From NCBI GenBank assembly GCA_017640445.1, contig JAEPQQ010000004.1, positions 49,276 through 111,003 on the forward strand: a stretch of DNA of 61,728 nt. The letters are read 5' to 3'. The notes below the pieces were generated by a model. It was not told the DNA's origin. It searched no databases and saw only the letters and a program-made list of their open reading frames with translations. The position numbers were made by a program, and so were the translations under genes. The stretch is from Bacteroidia bacterium. Lineage in GTDB: Bacteria; Bacteroidota; Bacteroidia; NS11-12g; UBA9320. This document shows positions 42,466 through 51,449 of this stretch, one piece after another (the first letter of the stretch is position 1; each line of letters starts with the position of its first letter).

Positions 42466-44940
42466 TTATTCATCCCATTCCACCTTTTTGCGATCTTCGG
42501 TAGGTGACTTTTTACGCCGGACCTCCTTTTTTACTTCCTTGAAGAAGTCTTTTAACTCCCGTTTAACCTCTTGTTTCACTACCTGTTTTACCGCTTTACG
42601 GTCGTAGCGTATCTTTAGATCGTCGGGCGTTCCGCGCATTACAATGTACGCACTTATACTACCACGCCCATCGTCTTCAATTTCCCGTTCCTTCTTGCGC
42701 TTGATCCAGCCTGCGTTTTTAGCCAGAAGTTCCGAAACCCGGATCTTCATATGGTAGTCCATGTAATTATCGAAATTGTGGCTTCCACCAATCTCCAGGT
42801 TGAGCGCATTGTTTTTTATTTCCATGGTTGGAATTTGGATGGTGCGCTCGCCAATTTCAATGGTGTTGTGTAGTGCCTCAAACCGTATATCCTGCAAATC
42901 CTCCAATTCAACAAACGACGACAGAGACTCCATTGGTTGATAATCTTTTAATCGCCCATCCGTAATGTCAACTTCTGCCAAACAACGAACCTGATCTTCT
43001 TTTACTTCAAAATACCGATCAAATACCACGGTGAGGTCAACAGTAGTGGTCACATCGCCTTGCATAATTTCTGAAGTGAATTCGGTCTGTCCGAAATTGT
43101 CAAACTCATCCAGCAAACGCCCAATTGATACATTTTCGGAGTACGAGGTAGAGGTAAGAATAAACTCATCCGCTGTTTGAAGAAACTCCCCATCCAGTTG
43201 ATTGTGGCCACTCCAGGCATCAAAGGCAAGGTTTTTAAAGATTAACTGATCGCGGGTCCAGGTCAAATGACCACTTAACTTGCTGGCTGATATCATCGAC
43301 CATGTAAACGTATCTGCCTGAAGATTTACGTCAGCATCAAAGGCAAAGTCAATACTAATGGGTTCTGGCGTTTCATTGTCGGTAGTGGCTGTAGTATCGC
43401 TTTCAAAGTTCAGATTGATGAACTTACTCTTAATATCACCCTCAATTCCCAAACGTTGATCGCTGAATAAAAATCCCTGCCAGTTTTTAAATACCCCCTT
43501 AAAGTCGCAGTGGTTTTGCCATAAAACGCCAGCCACCTCAGCACGGGTTAGATCATTGCCCTTCACCCGGGTTTTAGCGGTAAGCTTTTCAATAAACTTG
43601 TCCTCATCATCCAGGTAGTTGAGGTCGCGCAATTCAAGATCTCCGTTTACCACCGAATGAGCAAAGTCGAGGTCACCAGCATCGTCTGTGCCAAGTTCGC
43701 CCTTGAGGTTAAATAAAAGTCGACCAAAAACGTGTTCTTCATCATTCTCAATGATCAGGCCTTCAATATCGGTGGCGTCGAGCACACCTTTGAGTTCATA
43801 AGCCACTTCAACATTGTTAAAGTCTTTCACCAGCAGGTCGCCTTTTATCGAAGATTTAGGAAGCTGAATGTCTTCAACGTCTACCTTCATACGTAACTGG
43901 GTTGACGACTTGCTATTTAAGTTAGAAATACCTCCTTTGAGATTGATTTTTTCAACGGTTAGATCTTTTTCGGGCCAACGAATCGAAGCATTGTCAAAGG
44001 CATAGTGTATGTCAATTTCGGGCCACGATGATTCCGTAAAGCTACCGGTTACGCGGCCGTCAATCTCTATGTTTCCTTTGCTCTCGAGTTCCCGTAAACC
44101 GTAATGAATGTCGTTGGGTAATACCGATAAAATGGATTGGACATCAATGTTGGTACCCGTGAGTTTGAGATCAAGATTTGGTTCGTCTCCGGCCATCAGA
44201 ACATCGCCTTGCACGTCAACGCTTAAATCGTCAAGCCCAATCGAGCCTTTAGCAATGTGATAAGATTCAATCTTTTGATTTACGTCAAGTACCAGATCAA
44301 AATGGGTGTATTTGCCCATAATATAGTCTGTGCCACCTAACATCAAATGGTCGAATAAGGCATCTCCATTAGTTCTAAGTTCAAACTTTTCTTCATCGAA
44401 CTTGCCCGAAAAAGCGAGCGCATCCGTTTTGAAGTTAAAACTTTGGTCTTCCCGCTTGTTTACATAAACACACTGGAAGTCGGTAAGCATGACCTTCTTT
44501 AGATCGACGTTTAGCGCTTCATCAGAAGTCTCTTCTTGCGGTTTAAAGATGTCAAAATTGGTTGTGCCGTGTTGGTCTGTGTATAAGCGGATGGCTCCCT
44601 GGTCAAGTTCAATCCGTTCAATTTCGTTTTTACCCGTTACGAAGGTGAAAGGATTAACAACCACTTTTAGTTTTCTCGCTTGAAGCAGGTATTTTTCGTA
44701 ATGAGCTGTTGATTCATTGACACGAACATTGGTAAGTTGAATGCCTATTCGGGGAAAGGTAGAAAGTCCGTCAAGGTGAATGGAGTAGACTTTTGCATGA
44801 ACGTTCAACTGATCGTTAAGTTGGTCTATGATCAGGTTTCGGAGTAACTTACCTCCAAAATAGTACGCAGATAAAGCCACCGGGGTTATGTAAAGTAACC
44901 ACCACAGCAATTTATGTATGTATTTGACCAGTTTTTTCAC
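42466..44940 (-). CDS. AsmA-family protein
   Basis: 824 residues. An N-terminal membrane anchor (LLWWLLYITPVALSAYYFGG) is followed by a long beta-rich chain with the AsmA start pattern (LHLDGLSTFPRIGIQLTNVRV) and the C-terminal AsmA_2-like region (GRLKDYQPMESLSSFVELEDL). Ends in a highly basic tail (KAVKQVVKQEVKRELKDFFKEVKKEVRRKK). AsmA proteins are bridge-like proteins implicated in lipid transport between the membranes. Complete. Confidence 0.88.
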   Translation of the reverse strand: MKKLVKYIHKLLWWLLYITPVALSAYYFGGKLLRNLIIDQLNDQLNVHAKVYSIHLDGLSTFPRIGIQLTNVRVNESTAHYEKYLLQARKLKVVVNPFTFVTGKNEIERIELDQGAIRLYTDQHGTTNFDIFKPQEETSDEALNVDLKKVMLTDFQCVYVNKREDQSFNFKTDALAFSGKFDEEKFELRTNGDALFDHLMLGGTDYIMGKYTHFDLVLDVNQKIESYHIAKGSIGLDDLSVDVQGDVLMAGDEPNLDLKLTGTNIDVQSILSVLPNDIHYGLRELESKGNIEIDGRVTGSFTESSWPEIDIHYAFDNASIRWPEKDLTVEKINLKGGISNLNSKSSTQLRMKVDVEDIQLPKSSIKGDLLVKDFNNVEVAYELKGVLDATDIEGLIIENDEEHVFGRLLFNLKGELGTDDAGDLDFAHSVVNGDLELRDLNYLDDEDKFIEKLTAKTRVKGNDLTRAEVAGVLWQNHCDFKGVFKNWQGFLFSDQRLGIEGDIKSKFINLNFESDTTATTDNETPEPISIDFAFDADVNLQADTFTWSMISASKLSGHLTWTRDQLIFKNLAFDAWSGHNQLDGEFLQTADEFILTSTSYSENVSIGRLLDEFDNFGQTEFTSEIMQGDVTTTVDLTVVFDRYFEVKEDQVRCLAEVDITDGRLKDYQPMESLSSFVELEDLQDIRFEALHNTIEIGERTIQIPTMEIKNNALNLEIGGSHNFDNYMDYHMKIRVSELLAKNAGWIKRKKEREIEDDGRGSISAYIVMRGTPDDLKIRYDRKAVKQVVKQEVKRELKDFFKEVKKEVRRKKSPTEDRKKVEWDE

Positions 44941-45435
44941 CTCAATGGAGTAACAGACAAAGATGAGAAATGCTTGTATTCCCTAGGGTAAAACGAATAA
45001 ACAGAAGACGAGCGTGTGTCCAGAAAATATACCAATGACGATTTGATACCTTTTTCAGAAAATAGGTTACAGCAAATCTTTGCATGCTAGGTCTGTCTTC
45101 CTCTTAGAAAGCAGGCGTTCTGGTGTGTTACAAAACAGCTGAAACCAATCAGGCTTTTAACCAGGGCGGTATAACCATTTTGACCCAATTCATTAACTGG
45201 TTTCAGCCTGATGGATTTCCCGTTACTGGAACCAATATTCCCAATTTTAACAAAGTATGGTATTCGAGAACCAGCCTGTCTTTCAGCGGTGACAAAAAAT
45301 GACTCATCATTCTTTCCAATTCGTAAGACAGAAATTGCAAAGAATCATACAGTAGCTCGATTTGAACACAATTCTTGATGCACATTCGCAAGCCTTTGGT
45401 CACTCGTAAGGCGAACAATTATTAGAAGTGCATTT
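44941..45435 (+). other. Intergenic region without a convincing gene
   Basis: 495 bases between divergent genes. The only notable structure is CTGAAACCA-ATCAGGC (45139-45154), whose two halves are each complementary to parts of TGGTTTCAGCCTGAT (45198-45212). The two pairings exclude each other in one molecule. The minus-strand frame 45203-45418 (71 codons) looks spurious. Promoters for 45436 must lie here but none is clear. Confidence 0.4.
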
Positions 45436-47094
45436 ATGAAAAGAACACAACAACAACGCTTTCAACATTCATGGGTCCTGGGCTCATTTATCATTGCTGT
45501 TTTCATGACTCTTGGGTCGTCGTCATACGCTCAGGTAAAACTGGGCAACAACCATTCAACGATTGATGATCGATCTCTTCTTGAGATGGAGTCGTCAGAC
45601 AAAGCACTCATGCTGCCTCGATTGTCCAACGCGCAGCGGGATGGGCAAACAGGTTGGAAAGCCGGCCATGTAATTTATAATACCACGGATTCATGCATAG
45701 CAGCATTCGACGGTGTTGCCTGGAAGTGTTTGGATAGTTTTTCAAGTCCTTGGTATAGGGTTTCAGACAACAAGAAGGCAAAGGCTGTCGACGATACAAT
45801 GTACCACCTTGGAAGTGTAAATATAGGAACCGGGAGCACCGGTGGAAGATATACCTTTACCGTTGGAGATTCGTGTGAGGCATCTGGTGATTACTCAGTT
45901 GCCATGGGGCGAAGAGCACGTGCTACCAGCAATGCTTCTTTTGCCTTTGGTGATAGCTCTGTGGCTTCTGGCAAGTTTTCAACGGCCATAGGCTATCTCG
46001 ATTCGGCAAATGGTGAAGGTTCTGTTGCTATTGGCTATCAAAGCAAAGCCACCGGTCGTTATAGTGTGGCCTTGGGTTATCAGAGTCTCAATTTTGCTGA
46101 TCATTCGTTTTGCGCTGGACAATCTAGTTTGATAAGCTCACCCTGTGACTACTCCCTTGCCTTGGGTGGGGGGCGAGTTTATGGAAAGGACCAACACCAA
46201 ATCGCTATTGGTGGTAAATCAAGGGGGGAGTCCGCAATTGCAATCGGAAACACTTCCTGGACAGGAGGGGAGAATGCTATGGCCATTGGAAGATCAGCAA
46301 CAGCAGATGGTGAATCAGCAATAGCCATTGGTACTGAAGCCTATGCCCTAAGAGGAAAAGCCTTGTCTATAGGGGACTACGCGGTGGCAGATACAAGTTG
46401 TGTGGCAATTGGAGAAAAAGCAGCGGCAAGAGACTTCCCAGGAGGGCCAAGTGGAACCATATATTCGATGGCTTTTGGGTACAAAAGCAGGGTGGAAGGG
46501 TCGTATTCGGTAGGCCTTGGGTATCAAACGCGTGTTGACCACAATAACTCTCTGGCTATTGGTAGCAATGCCACCACAACGGCAAACAACCAACTCTTTG
46601 CCAAATTTACAGGAGGGTACCGGTTCGAAACGAACTCCGGTGGATCATCGGGTGCGTATTTGTCTTCAGGTGCAGGTACCTGGGCCAGTATTTCAGATCG
46701 GCGTGCAAAACAAGATATAGAAGATATTTCGTATGGTCTGAGCCACATTATGAATCTTAGACCAAGTACTTACAAGTATAAAGGTGGGGAATTACAAAGC
46801 CTAGGTTTTATAGCCCAGGAAGTCCGTGAAGTAATACCTGAGGTAGTAAATGTGCCAGAGAATAAGGAAGAGATGATGAGTGTCCGGTATACCGAACTGA
46901 TACCGGTGTTAACCAGGGCTATTCAAGAACTAAATCAGAAGGTAGAGAACCTCGAATCAGAAAACAAAGCCTTAAAAGAAGTAAACACCCAGCTAGAATT
47001 AAACGCTTTGGAGTTGCACACCATAAAAAGTGAATTGGCAGAAATGCAACTACTTCTACGATCGAATAAGATCAACCTTGTGCAGAAAATGTAA
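45436..47094 (+). CDS. Surface protein with YadA-like head repeats and S74 chaperone domain
   Basis: 552 residues, signal peptide ending SSYAQ. Residues ~140-385 hold many 14-15-residue YadA-head-type repeats (SVAIGYQSKATG, SVALGYQSLN, SAIAIGTEA, AMAIGRSATA) that form a trimeric left-handed beta roll. The C-terminus carries an intramolecular chaperone (peptidase S74) domain: SDRRAKQDIEDI..GFIAQEVREVIPEVV, then a coiled coil. In relatives the S74 domain assembles the trimer and cuts itself off. No barrel anchor or T9SS domain was seen, so how it reaches the surface is open. Confidence 0.85.
   Translation: MKRTQQQRFQHSWVLGSFIIAVFMTLGSSSYAQVKLGNNHSTIDDRSLLEMESSDKALMLPRLSNAQRDGQTGWKAGHVIYNTTDSCIAAFDGVAWKCLDSFSSPWYRVSDNKKAKAVDDTMYHLGSVNIGTGSTGGRYTFTVGDSCEASGDYSVAMGRRARATSNASFAFGDSSVASGKFSTAIGYLDSANGEGSVAIGYQSKATGRYSVALGYQSLNFADHSFCAGQSSLISSPCDYSLALGGGRVYGKDQHQIAIGGKSRGESAIAIGNTSWTGGENAMAIGRSATADGESAIAIGTEAYALRGKALSIGDYAVADTSCVAIGEKAAARDFPGGPSGTIYSMAFGYKSRVEGSYSVGLGYQTRVDHNNSLAIGSNATTTANNQLFAKFTGGYRFETNSGGSSGAYLSSGAGTWASISDRRAKQDIEDISYGLSHIMNLRPSTYKYKGGELQSLGFIAQEVREVIPEVVNVPENKEEMMSVRYTELIPVLTRAIQELNQKVENLESENKALKEVNTQLELNALELHTIKSELAEMQLLLRSNKINLVQKM
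45870..46580 (+). repeat. YadA-head repeat region inside the S74 protein
   Basis: A run of degenerate repeats of about 42-45 bases, each encoding S-x-A-I/M/L-G-x-x-(S/A)-x-A-x-G-like units. The repeat is clear at protein level but diverged at DNA level. Confidence 0.7.
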
Positions 47095-47125
47095 TGTTGG
47101 TTTTCATTTCACTTATGCAAGCCCG

Positions 47126-47153
47126 AGAAGCGATGTCTCGCGACGTCGCTTCT
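47126..47153 (+). terminator. Strong hairpin between two surface genes, without T tract
   Basis: AGAAGCGA-TGTC-TCGC-GACG-TCGCTTCT forms 12 pairs with a four-base loop. No T run follows, so it may be a weak terminator, an mRNA end-protecting or processing structure, or a regulator site. Confidence 0.4.
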
Positions 47154-47198
47154 AACCCGGGTAAGTATTAACCTAACGAGCTTTTAACGAACACAATA

Positions 47199-49133
47199 AT
47201 GATTTTAACATATACCCACGTTTTGTCGAACGGAACATCAATACACAAGTTTTGGGCTGGCTTTAGGGCGCTCATGCGACTACACTTGAATTGGCAAATA
47301 CTAATAATGTTTATCTTTTCCAGCGCCCTTGCCACTGCCCAAACTTCCTTCTTTGTTGCTAATGGTGCTCAGGTCTATGTTTTCCAGGAAGACACGGTAA
47401 GTGTCTGGGGAAACTTTCAGAACCATGGGCAGGTTAGTTCGGAATCGAAAGCAGTTCTTCTAATTTATGGAGATAGCTTAATTCAATCGAATACAGCATC
47501 CGTTTCCGGAAATGGAAAAGTAGTGTTACAACAACCGAGGCCAACACCCTATTCTGGTAACTCTATCCAGTATGTCAATGGAGGTTTTCACTGGCAATCA
47601 TCCTCCGGTAGTACGATCGCAAACCTTGTAATTAACAATGGCAATGGCGTACGACTGGCTAATACAGATTTGAAGGTACAAGACACGTTCGACTTCCAAA
47701 ACGGGAGGATTGAACTTGATACTAATAACTTAACACTGGGCGATGGCGATCCCGGAGTACTTTTGGGTTACGACGAGACTCGTTTTTTTGTTACAACTGC
47801 CTCAGCCACTATTACCACCGGAGGCTTTTTTCAACGTGAAGAATTAAGCGCATCAACGGCTGAGGTGGACTTCCCTGTTGGTGCATCCTCCGGTAATTAT
47901 ACGCCGGCAAGAATCCAAAACGATGGTACGTCTGACGATATAAGTGTTCGGGCCTTTGCCAACACCTACCTGGATGGGTTTTCTGGTGCCGATTTCAACG
48001 ATACAACCATTGGTACCACCTGGGAGATTCAAGAAGCCACCACAGGTGGGAGCGATGTGACACTTTCACTACAACACAACACTACCAACGAAGGAGATAC
48101 GTTTTCCGCATACAGAACGGCACATTTTATAACACATTATGAGGGTACGGTGGGTAACAGCGGTACCAATGGGTCGGACACCGTGTCTGACTTAAAGTGG
48201 GACTTGCTCACCATGGCCAAGCGTTATGGCGGTGAGTCGGGTAATGGTTACATAACCACAGGAAGCGCAATTAGCAATGCGTTAGTTACCAAGCGTTCAG
48301 GAATCAACGACTTTTCACCATTTACAAAACGAACGGGGCCCATAAATGAAGCAGTTTGTTTGATGGCTAAGGTGTTACTCCAGGGAGCTTTGGTAAACTC
48401 CGCCACGTCGGTTATGACAGACGACTTAAGAAGCAACTCAATCATACCAACGGGAGAACCTTATGCCGGTCTATCCGGATTTTCGCACGTTCTCAATGGG
48501 GGTGGGGAAACAACTACATCAACCGTTTTATCCGGTACCGGAAATAATGCCATCGTTGATTGGGTCTTTCTCGAATTGCGAGACACGTTCAATAACACGA
48601 TTGTTGAAGCCACCCAATCTGCCTTGCTCCAACGCGATGGCGATGTGGTGGATGTTGACGGCACCAGCCCGGTTTGTTTCAGTGGTTTGCCATCTGATTC
48701 TGTCTATGTGGCTATTCGCCACCGGAATCATTTGGGGGTAATGGCGAGTAGTCCGGTTAAACTAACGCCTTCGGGCGCTTCGTTGGATTTTTCAACCACT
48801 ACCTTGTTTGGTTCAAATGCCACTACTACGGTAAATTCTGTCTCTGCGCTTTGGGTTGGGAACACAGTTGTAGACGGTGAAATAAAACTTGCAGGTACAA
48901 ATCAGGATATCGGTGCAATTCGGGATACGGTTTTGAACCATCCGGGCAACCTGTTCCAACTAAACACCTTTGGGTTTACGAGTTACGAGCAAGAAGATCT
49001 CAACATGGATGCAACTGTTAGGTTTTCGGGATCCGGCCAGGATACACTGTATATGCGAGATAACGTGATTAACCATCCAAGCAACGTCTTTAACCAAAGT
49101 ACCTATTCCATTGGAGAGAGATTACCTAAGTAG
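47199..49133 (+). CDS. Large exported surface protein of unknown function
   Basis: 644 residues; the start may be ATG 47199 or 47274, the latter giving a normal signal peptide (MRLHLNWQILIMFIFSSALATAQ). Beta-rich mature chain of a type common in Bacteroidota surface and T9SS-associated proteins (VQDTFDFQNGRIELDTNNLTLGDG, TGGFFQREE.., TTWEIQEATTGG). The C-terminal part (INEAVCLMAKVLLQGAL.., AIVDWVFLELRDTFN.., FSGSGQDTLYMRDNVINHP) matches a cargo module often encoded before a T9SS-sorted partner such as the next gene. Confidence 0.7.
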   Translation: MILTYTHVLSNGTSIHKFWAGFRALMRLHLNWQILIMFIFSSALATAQTSFFVANGAQVYVFQEDTVSVWGNFQNHGQVSSESKAVLLIYGDSLIQSNTASVSGNGKVVLQQPRPTPYSGNSIQYVNGGFHWQSSSGSTIANLVINNGNGVRLANTDLKVQDTFDFQNGRIELDTNNLTLGDGDPGVLLGYDETRFFVTTASATITTGGFFQREELSASTAEVDFPVGASSGNYTPARIQNDGTSDDISVRAFANTYLDGFSGADFNDTTIGTTWEIQEATTGGSDVTLSLQHNTTNEGDTFSAYRTAHFITHYEGTVGNSGTNGSDTVSDLKWDLLTMAKRYGGESGNGYITTGSAISNALVTKRSGINDFSPFTKRTGPINEAVCLMAKVLLQGALVNSATSVMTDDLRSNSIIPTGEPYAGLSGFSHVLNGGGETTTSTVLSGTGNNAIVDWVFLELRDTFNNTIVEATQSALLQRDGDVVDVDGTSPVCFSGLPSDSVYVAIRHRNHLGVMASSPVKLTPSGASLDFSTTTLFGSNATTTVNSVSALWVGNTVVDGEIKLAGTNQDIGAIRDTVLNHPGNLFQLNTFGFTSYEQEDLNMDATVRFSGSGQDTLYMRDNVINHPSNVFNQSTYSIGERLPK

Positions 49134-49154
49134 AATTATTTAAAAACATCAAGA

Positions 49155-50396
49155 ATGAAGACAAAATTTACTCAAGCAGTGAGACATGTTAAATCAACTG
49201 GAATTTTTGCGTTTCTATTGCTGACAACGCACATGGTAACTGGCCAAACGGCTCCCTCGGGTATGCAGTATCGTCTGGTAAAAGTAGCTGCGCTCAAGTA
49301 TGCTGTATTACTCGATTTGCCGGCAAACTCGGGTTACACCGATGTACATTGGAGTAATTGTAACATTGTGGTCTTACATACCGATGGTACAACCTTATCT
49401 CATACCAACAGACAAGGTTCCTGGGTAAAGGGTACAACGTTTAACCACTCAGTAGTTACAGGCGTTTGTTCCCAAAACTCAACCCCTAAATATGACCTAA
49501 CCAGCTGGACGCTCCCCGTAATACCGGGGATTGACCTCGACAATTGCACCAGCGGATCTACGGATACATTGTTTTTTATAACTGCTTCGTCTGCCGTATC
49601 GGGAGGAGAAATCAGACTTCATGATGGTTCGAATGGAACGACAATCGTTAATCTTGATGATTGCCTGGGAGAGCCCGGTCCTTCCGGTGGGCCGGATGCA
49701 CACCACGCAGGAACGATAGACCCCGACGGCGTGGCAGGATCAGGAGGTTCAACGGGTTACGATCTACCAGGTACTGGAACTGAAGCACTTCCGGTTCGAT
49801 TAGTTGAGTTTGACGCCGCCTGGGAAGGAGATAATGGGTTGGTTTTTTGGTCAACCGCCAGTGAAACCAACTGTAGCCACTTCGATATTGAACGAAGTAT
49901 TGATGGTGAGGATTATGAACCTATAGGGAGGGTGAACACAAAGAGCATGTACGGAAACAGCTCAAACCTCATTGACTACATGTTCGTTGACCGAGATATC
50001 AAAAAAGGGATTCAACAACACGTGCGATACAAATTGATTCAATACGATCTGGATGGGCAATTTGAAAAGTTTGGAACAGTTACACTCGAAAAGAGCGATC
50101 GTCATAGTGCCTTTACGGGCCAGGATGTCGTTCTCTACCCTGTTCCTTCAAACAACCTCCTCAATATTACACTGCTTAACTCCGAAGATGTCGACGAATC
50201 AGATGTTCGAATTGAGTTGTACACCAGTACTGGAAGTAAACTGGAACCTGTAAATGTATTGCAAACGCTTAGAGAAGAAACAGACAAGTCCATTCGATGT
50301 GAACTGGATGTCAGCCAATTGATAAGTGGTGTCTATTTCGCCAAAATTACTTCCGAGGGTATTATTACTACCAGACGGTTTGAGGTCTTGCACTAA
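49155..50396 (+). CDS. Exported T9SS type A sorted protein
   Basis: 413 residues with signal peptide (ending MVTGQ). Residues ~210-310 form a fibronectin-like segment typical of Bacteroidota surface proteins (LPVRLVEFDAAWEGDNGLVFWSTASETNCSHFDIERS). The last ~80 residues are a T9SS sorting domain (VVLYPVPSNNLLNITL, SGVYFAKITSEG). Follows the preceding surface gene by 21 bases and is likely co-expressed. Confidence 0.8.
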   Translation: MKTKFTQAVRHVKSTGIFAFLLLTTHMVTGQTAPSGMQYRLVKVAALKYAVLLDLPANSGYTDVHWSNCNIVVLHTDGTTLSHTNRQGSWVKGTTFNHSVVTGVCSQNSTPKYDLTSWTLPVIPGIDLDNCTSGSTDTLFFITASSAVSGGEIRLHDGSNGTTIVNLDDCLGEPGPSGGPDAHHAGTIDPDGVAGSGGSTGYDLPGTGTEALPVRLVEFDAAWEGDNGLVFWSTASETNCSHFDIERSIDGEDYEPIGRVNTKSMYGNSSNLIDYMFVDRDIKKGIQQHVRYKLIQYDLDGQFEKFGTVTLEKSDRHSAFTGQDVVLYPVPSNNLLNITLLNSEDVDESDVRIELYTSTGSKLEPVNVLQTLREETDKSIRCELDVSQLISGVYFAKITSEGIITTRRFEVLH

Positions 50397-50478
50397 CTCG
50401 AATGAAGAGCAGTTAGCGTTCAAGTCTTCTTGTAGAAATTGATCAAAGAAATTAAAGTCTAAGGCTACGGTAAAAGTG

Positions 50479-50512
50479 ACCGGGGTGCTGGTTCCGCGAA
50501 CCACGCTCCGGT
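50479..50512 (+). other. Hairpin in the gap after the T9SS cargo gene
   Basis: ACCGG (50479-50483) pairs with CCGGT (50508-50512) and an inner GGTTC-CGC-GAACC stem lies inside. No T tract. It may be a terminator-like element or part of the leader of the next gene. Confidence 0.3.
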
Positions 50513-50556
50513 TCTTTGGCGTCAAGTCTTGATGTAAACACAGAGAATAAACAATT

Positions 50557-51432
50557 ATGAATGTAAAATGGGCGGTCGCTACACTCACCATACTTCTATT
50601 TTCAGTGAATATATATGCCGATAGCAAGCCTGTTGGTTACAAACCATTTCGACCAATATATAAACACCAAAGTTTCCTTGAATTCGGGTTAGGGGCAAGC
50701 GTCTTTCTGGGAGACCTTGGCGGTGGTTCTGGTCAGGGTAGGAATTCGTTTATTGATACAGACGCCGAGTCAATTAAAGGCTGCCTGAGTTTGGAATACG
50801 TTCGCAACCTCAATACCTTCTATGGTTTTGGAATCGAGTTTACGTTTGGCCAATTGTCCGGCTCAGATGAATTCAGCGAGAACGAGGATCGAAACATACG
50901 AAACTTAAACTTTAAATCGAATATCTATGAAATGAGCTTTACGAACCGTTTTACCATTAAAGAGTTGAAATACACCACTAATCTCGGTTTGGAACGACAA
51001 GTTTTATTACGTGGATTTGTGGGACTTGCTGGTTTACGGTTTAACCCTACGACCGCATACAAAGGCAAACGGTACGAGCTACAACCACTTTGTCTGGAAG
51101 GGCAGGACGTCACAAACGAATTTAAACCATACAAACGAAGTGTTCTTGTAGTACCCATGGGTTTTAACCTGGTTGGATTCGTTTCCGATCATCTATATTG
51201 GGGTGTTGAAACCTCCTTTAGGAAATCGTTTACCGATAACATCGATGACGTTGGTCAGGGTTTTTATCAGGATAAGAGTGAGCTTCTTGAACGCAAGGGA
51301 GAAGTCGCAGTAGCCTTAAGCGACCGAAATACCACGGGGACAGATTGGGCAGGAAAGCGCAGAGGGAACCCGGAAAACAACGACAATTATTTCTTTGTCA
51401 AATTTGTATTGGGACTAAAGTTGCGACGCTAA
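50557..51432 (+). CDS. Outer-membrane barrel protein, paralogue of the 11723 gene
   Basis: 291 residues with signal peptide (ending NIYADS). Shares with the protein at 11723 the start pattern (GLGASVFLGDLGG), the central GxxGLRFNPTTAYKGKRYELQPL block and the C-terminal YWGVETSFRKSFTDNIDDV..KSELLERKGEVAV region. DUF6089/PorG-like, a Bacteroidota outer-membrane family. Probably a structural part of the cell envelope or T9SS machinery; exact role unknown. Confidence 0.75.
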   Translation: MNVKWAVATLTILLFSVNIYADSKPVGYKPFRPIYKHQSFLEFGLGASVFLGDLGGGSGQGRNSFIDTDAESIKGCLSLEYVRNLNTFYGFGIEFTFGQLSGSDEFSENEDRNIRNLNFKSNIYEMSFTNRFTIKELKYTTNLGLERQVLLRGFVGLAGLRFNPTTAYKGKRYELQPLCLEGQDVTNEFKPYKRSVLVVPMGFNLVGFVSDHLYWGVETSFRKSFTDNIDDVGQGFYQDKSELLERKGEVAVALSDRNTTGTDWAGKRRGNPENNDNYFFVKFVLGLKLRR

Positions 51433-51449
51433 CATAGAAAGCCTTTTGG

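Noticed and set aside
45203..45418. 71-codon minus-strand gene
   Set aside because: No good start context, no recognisable domain and no neighbour relation; probably a chance frame in an intergenic region.
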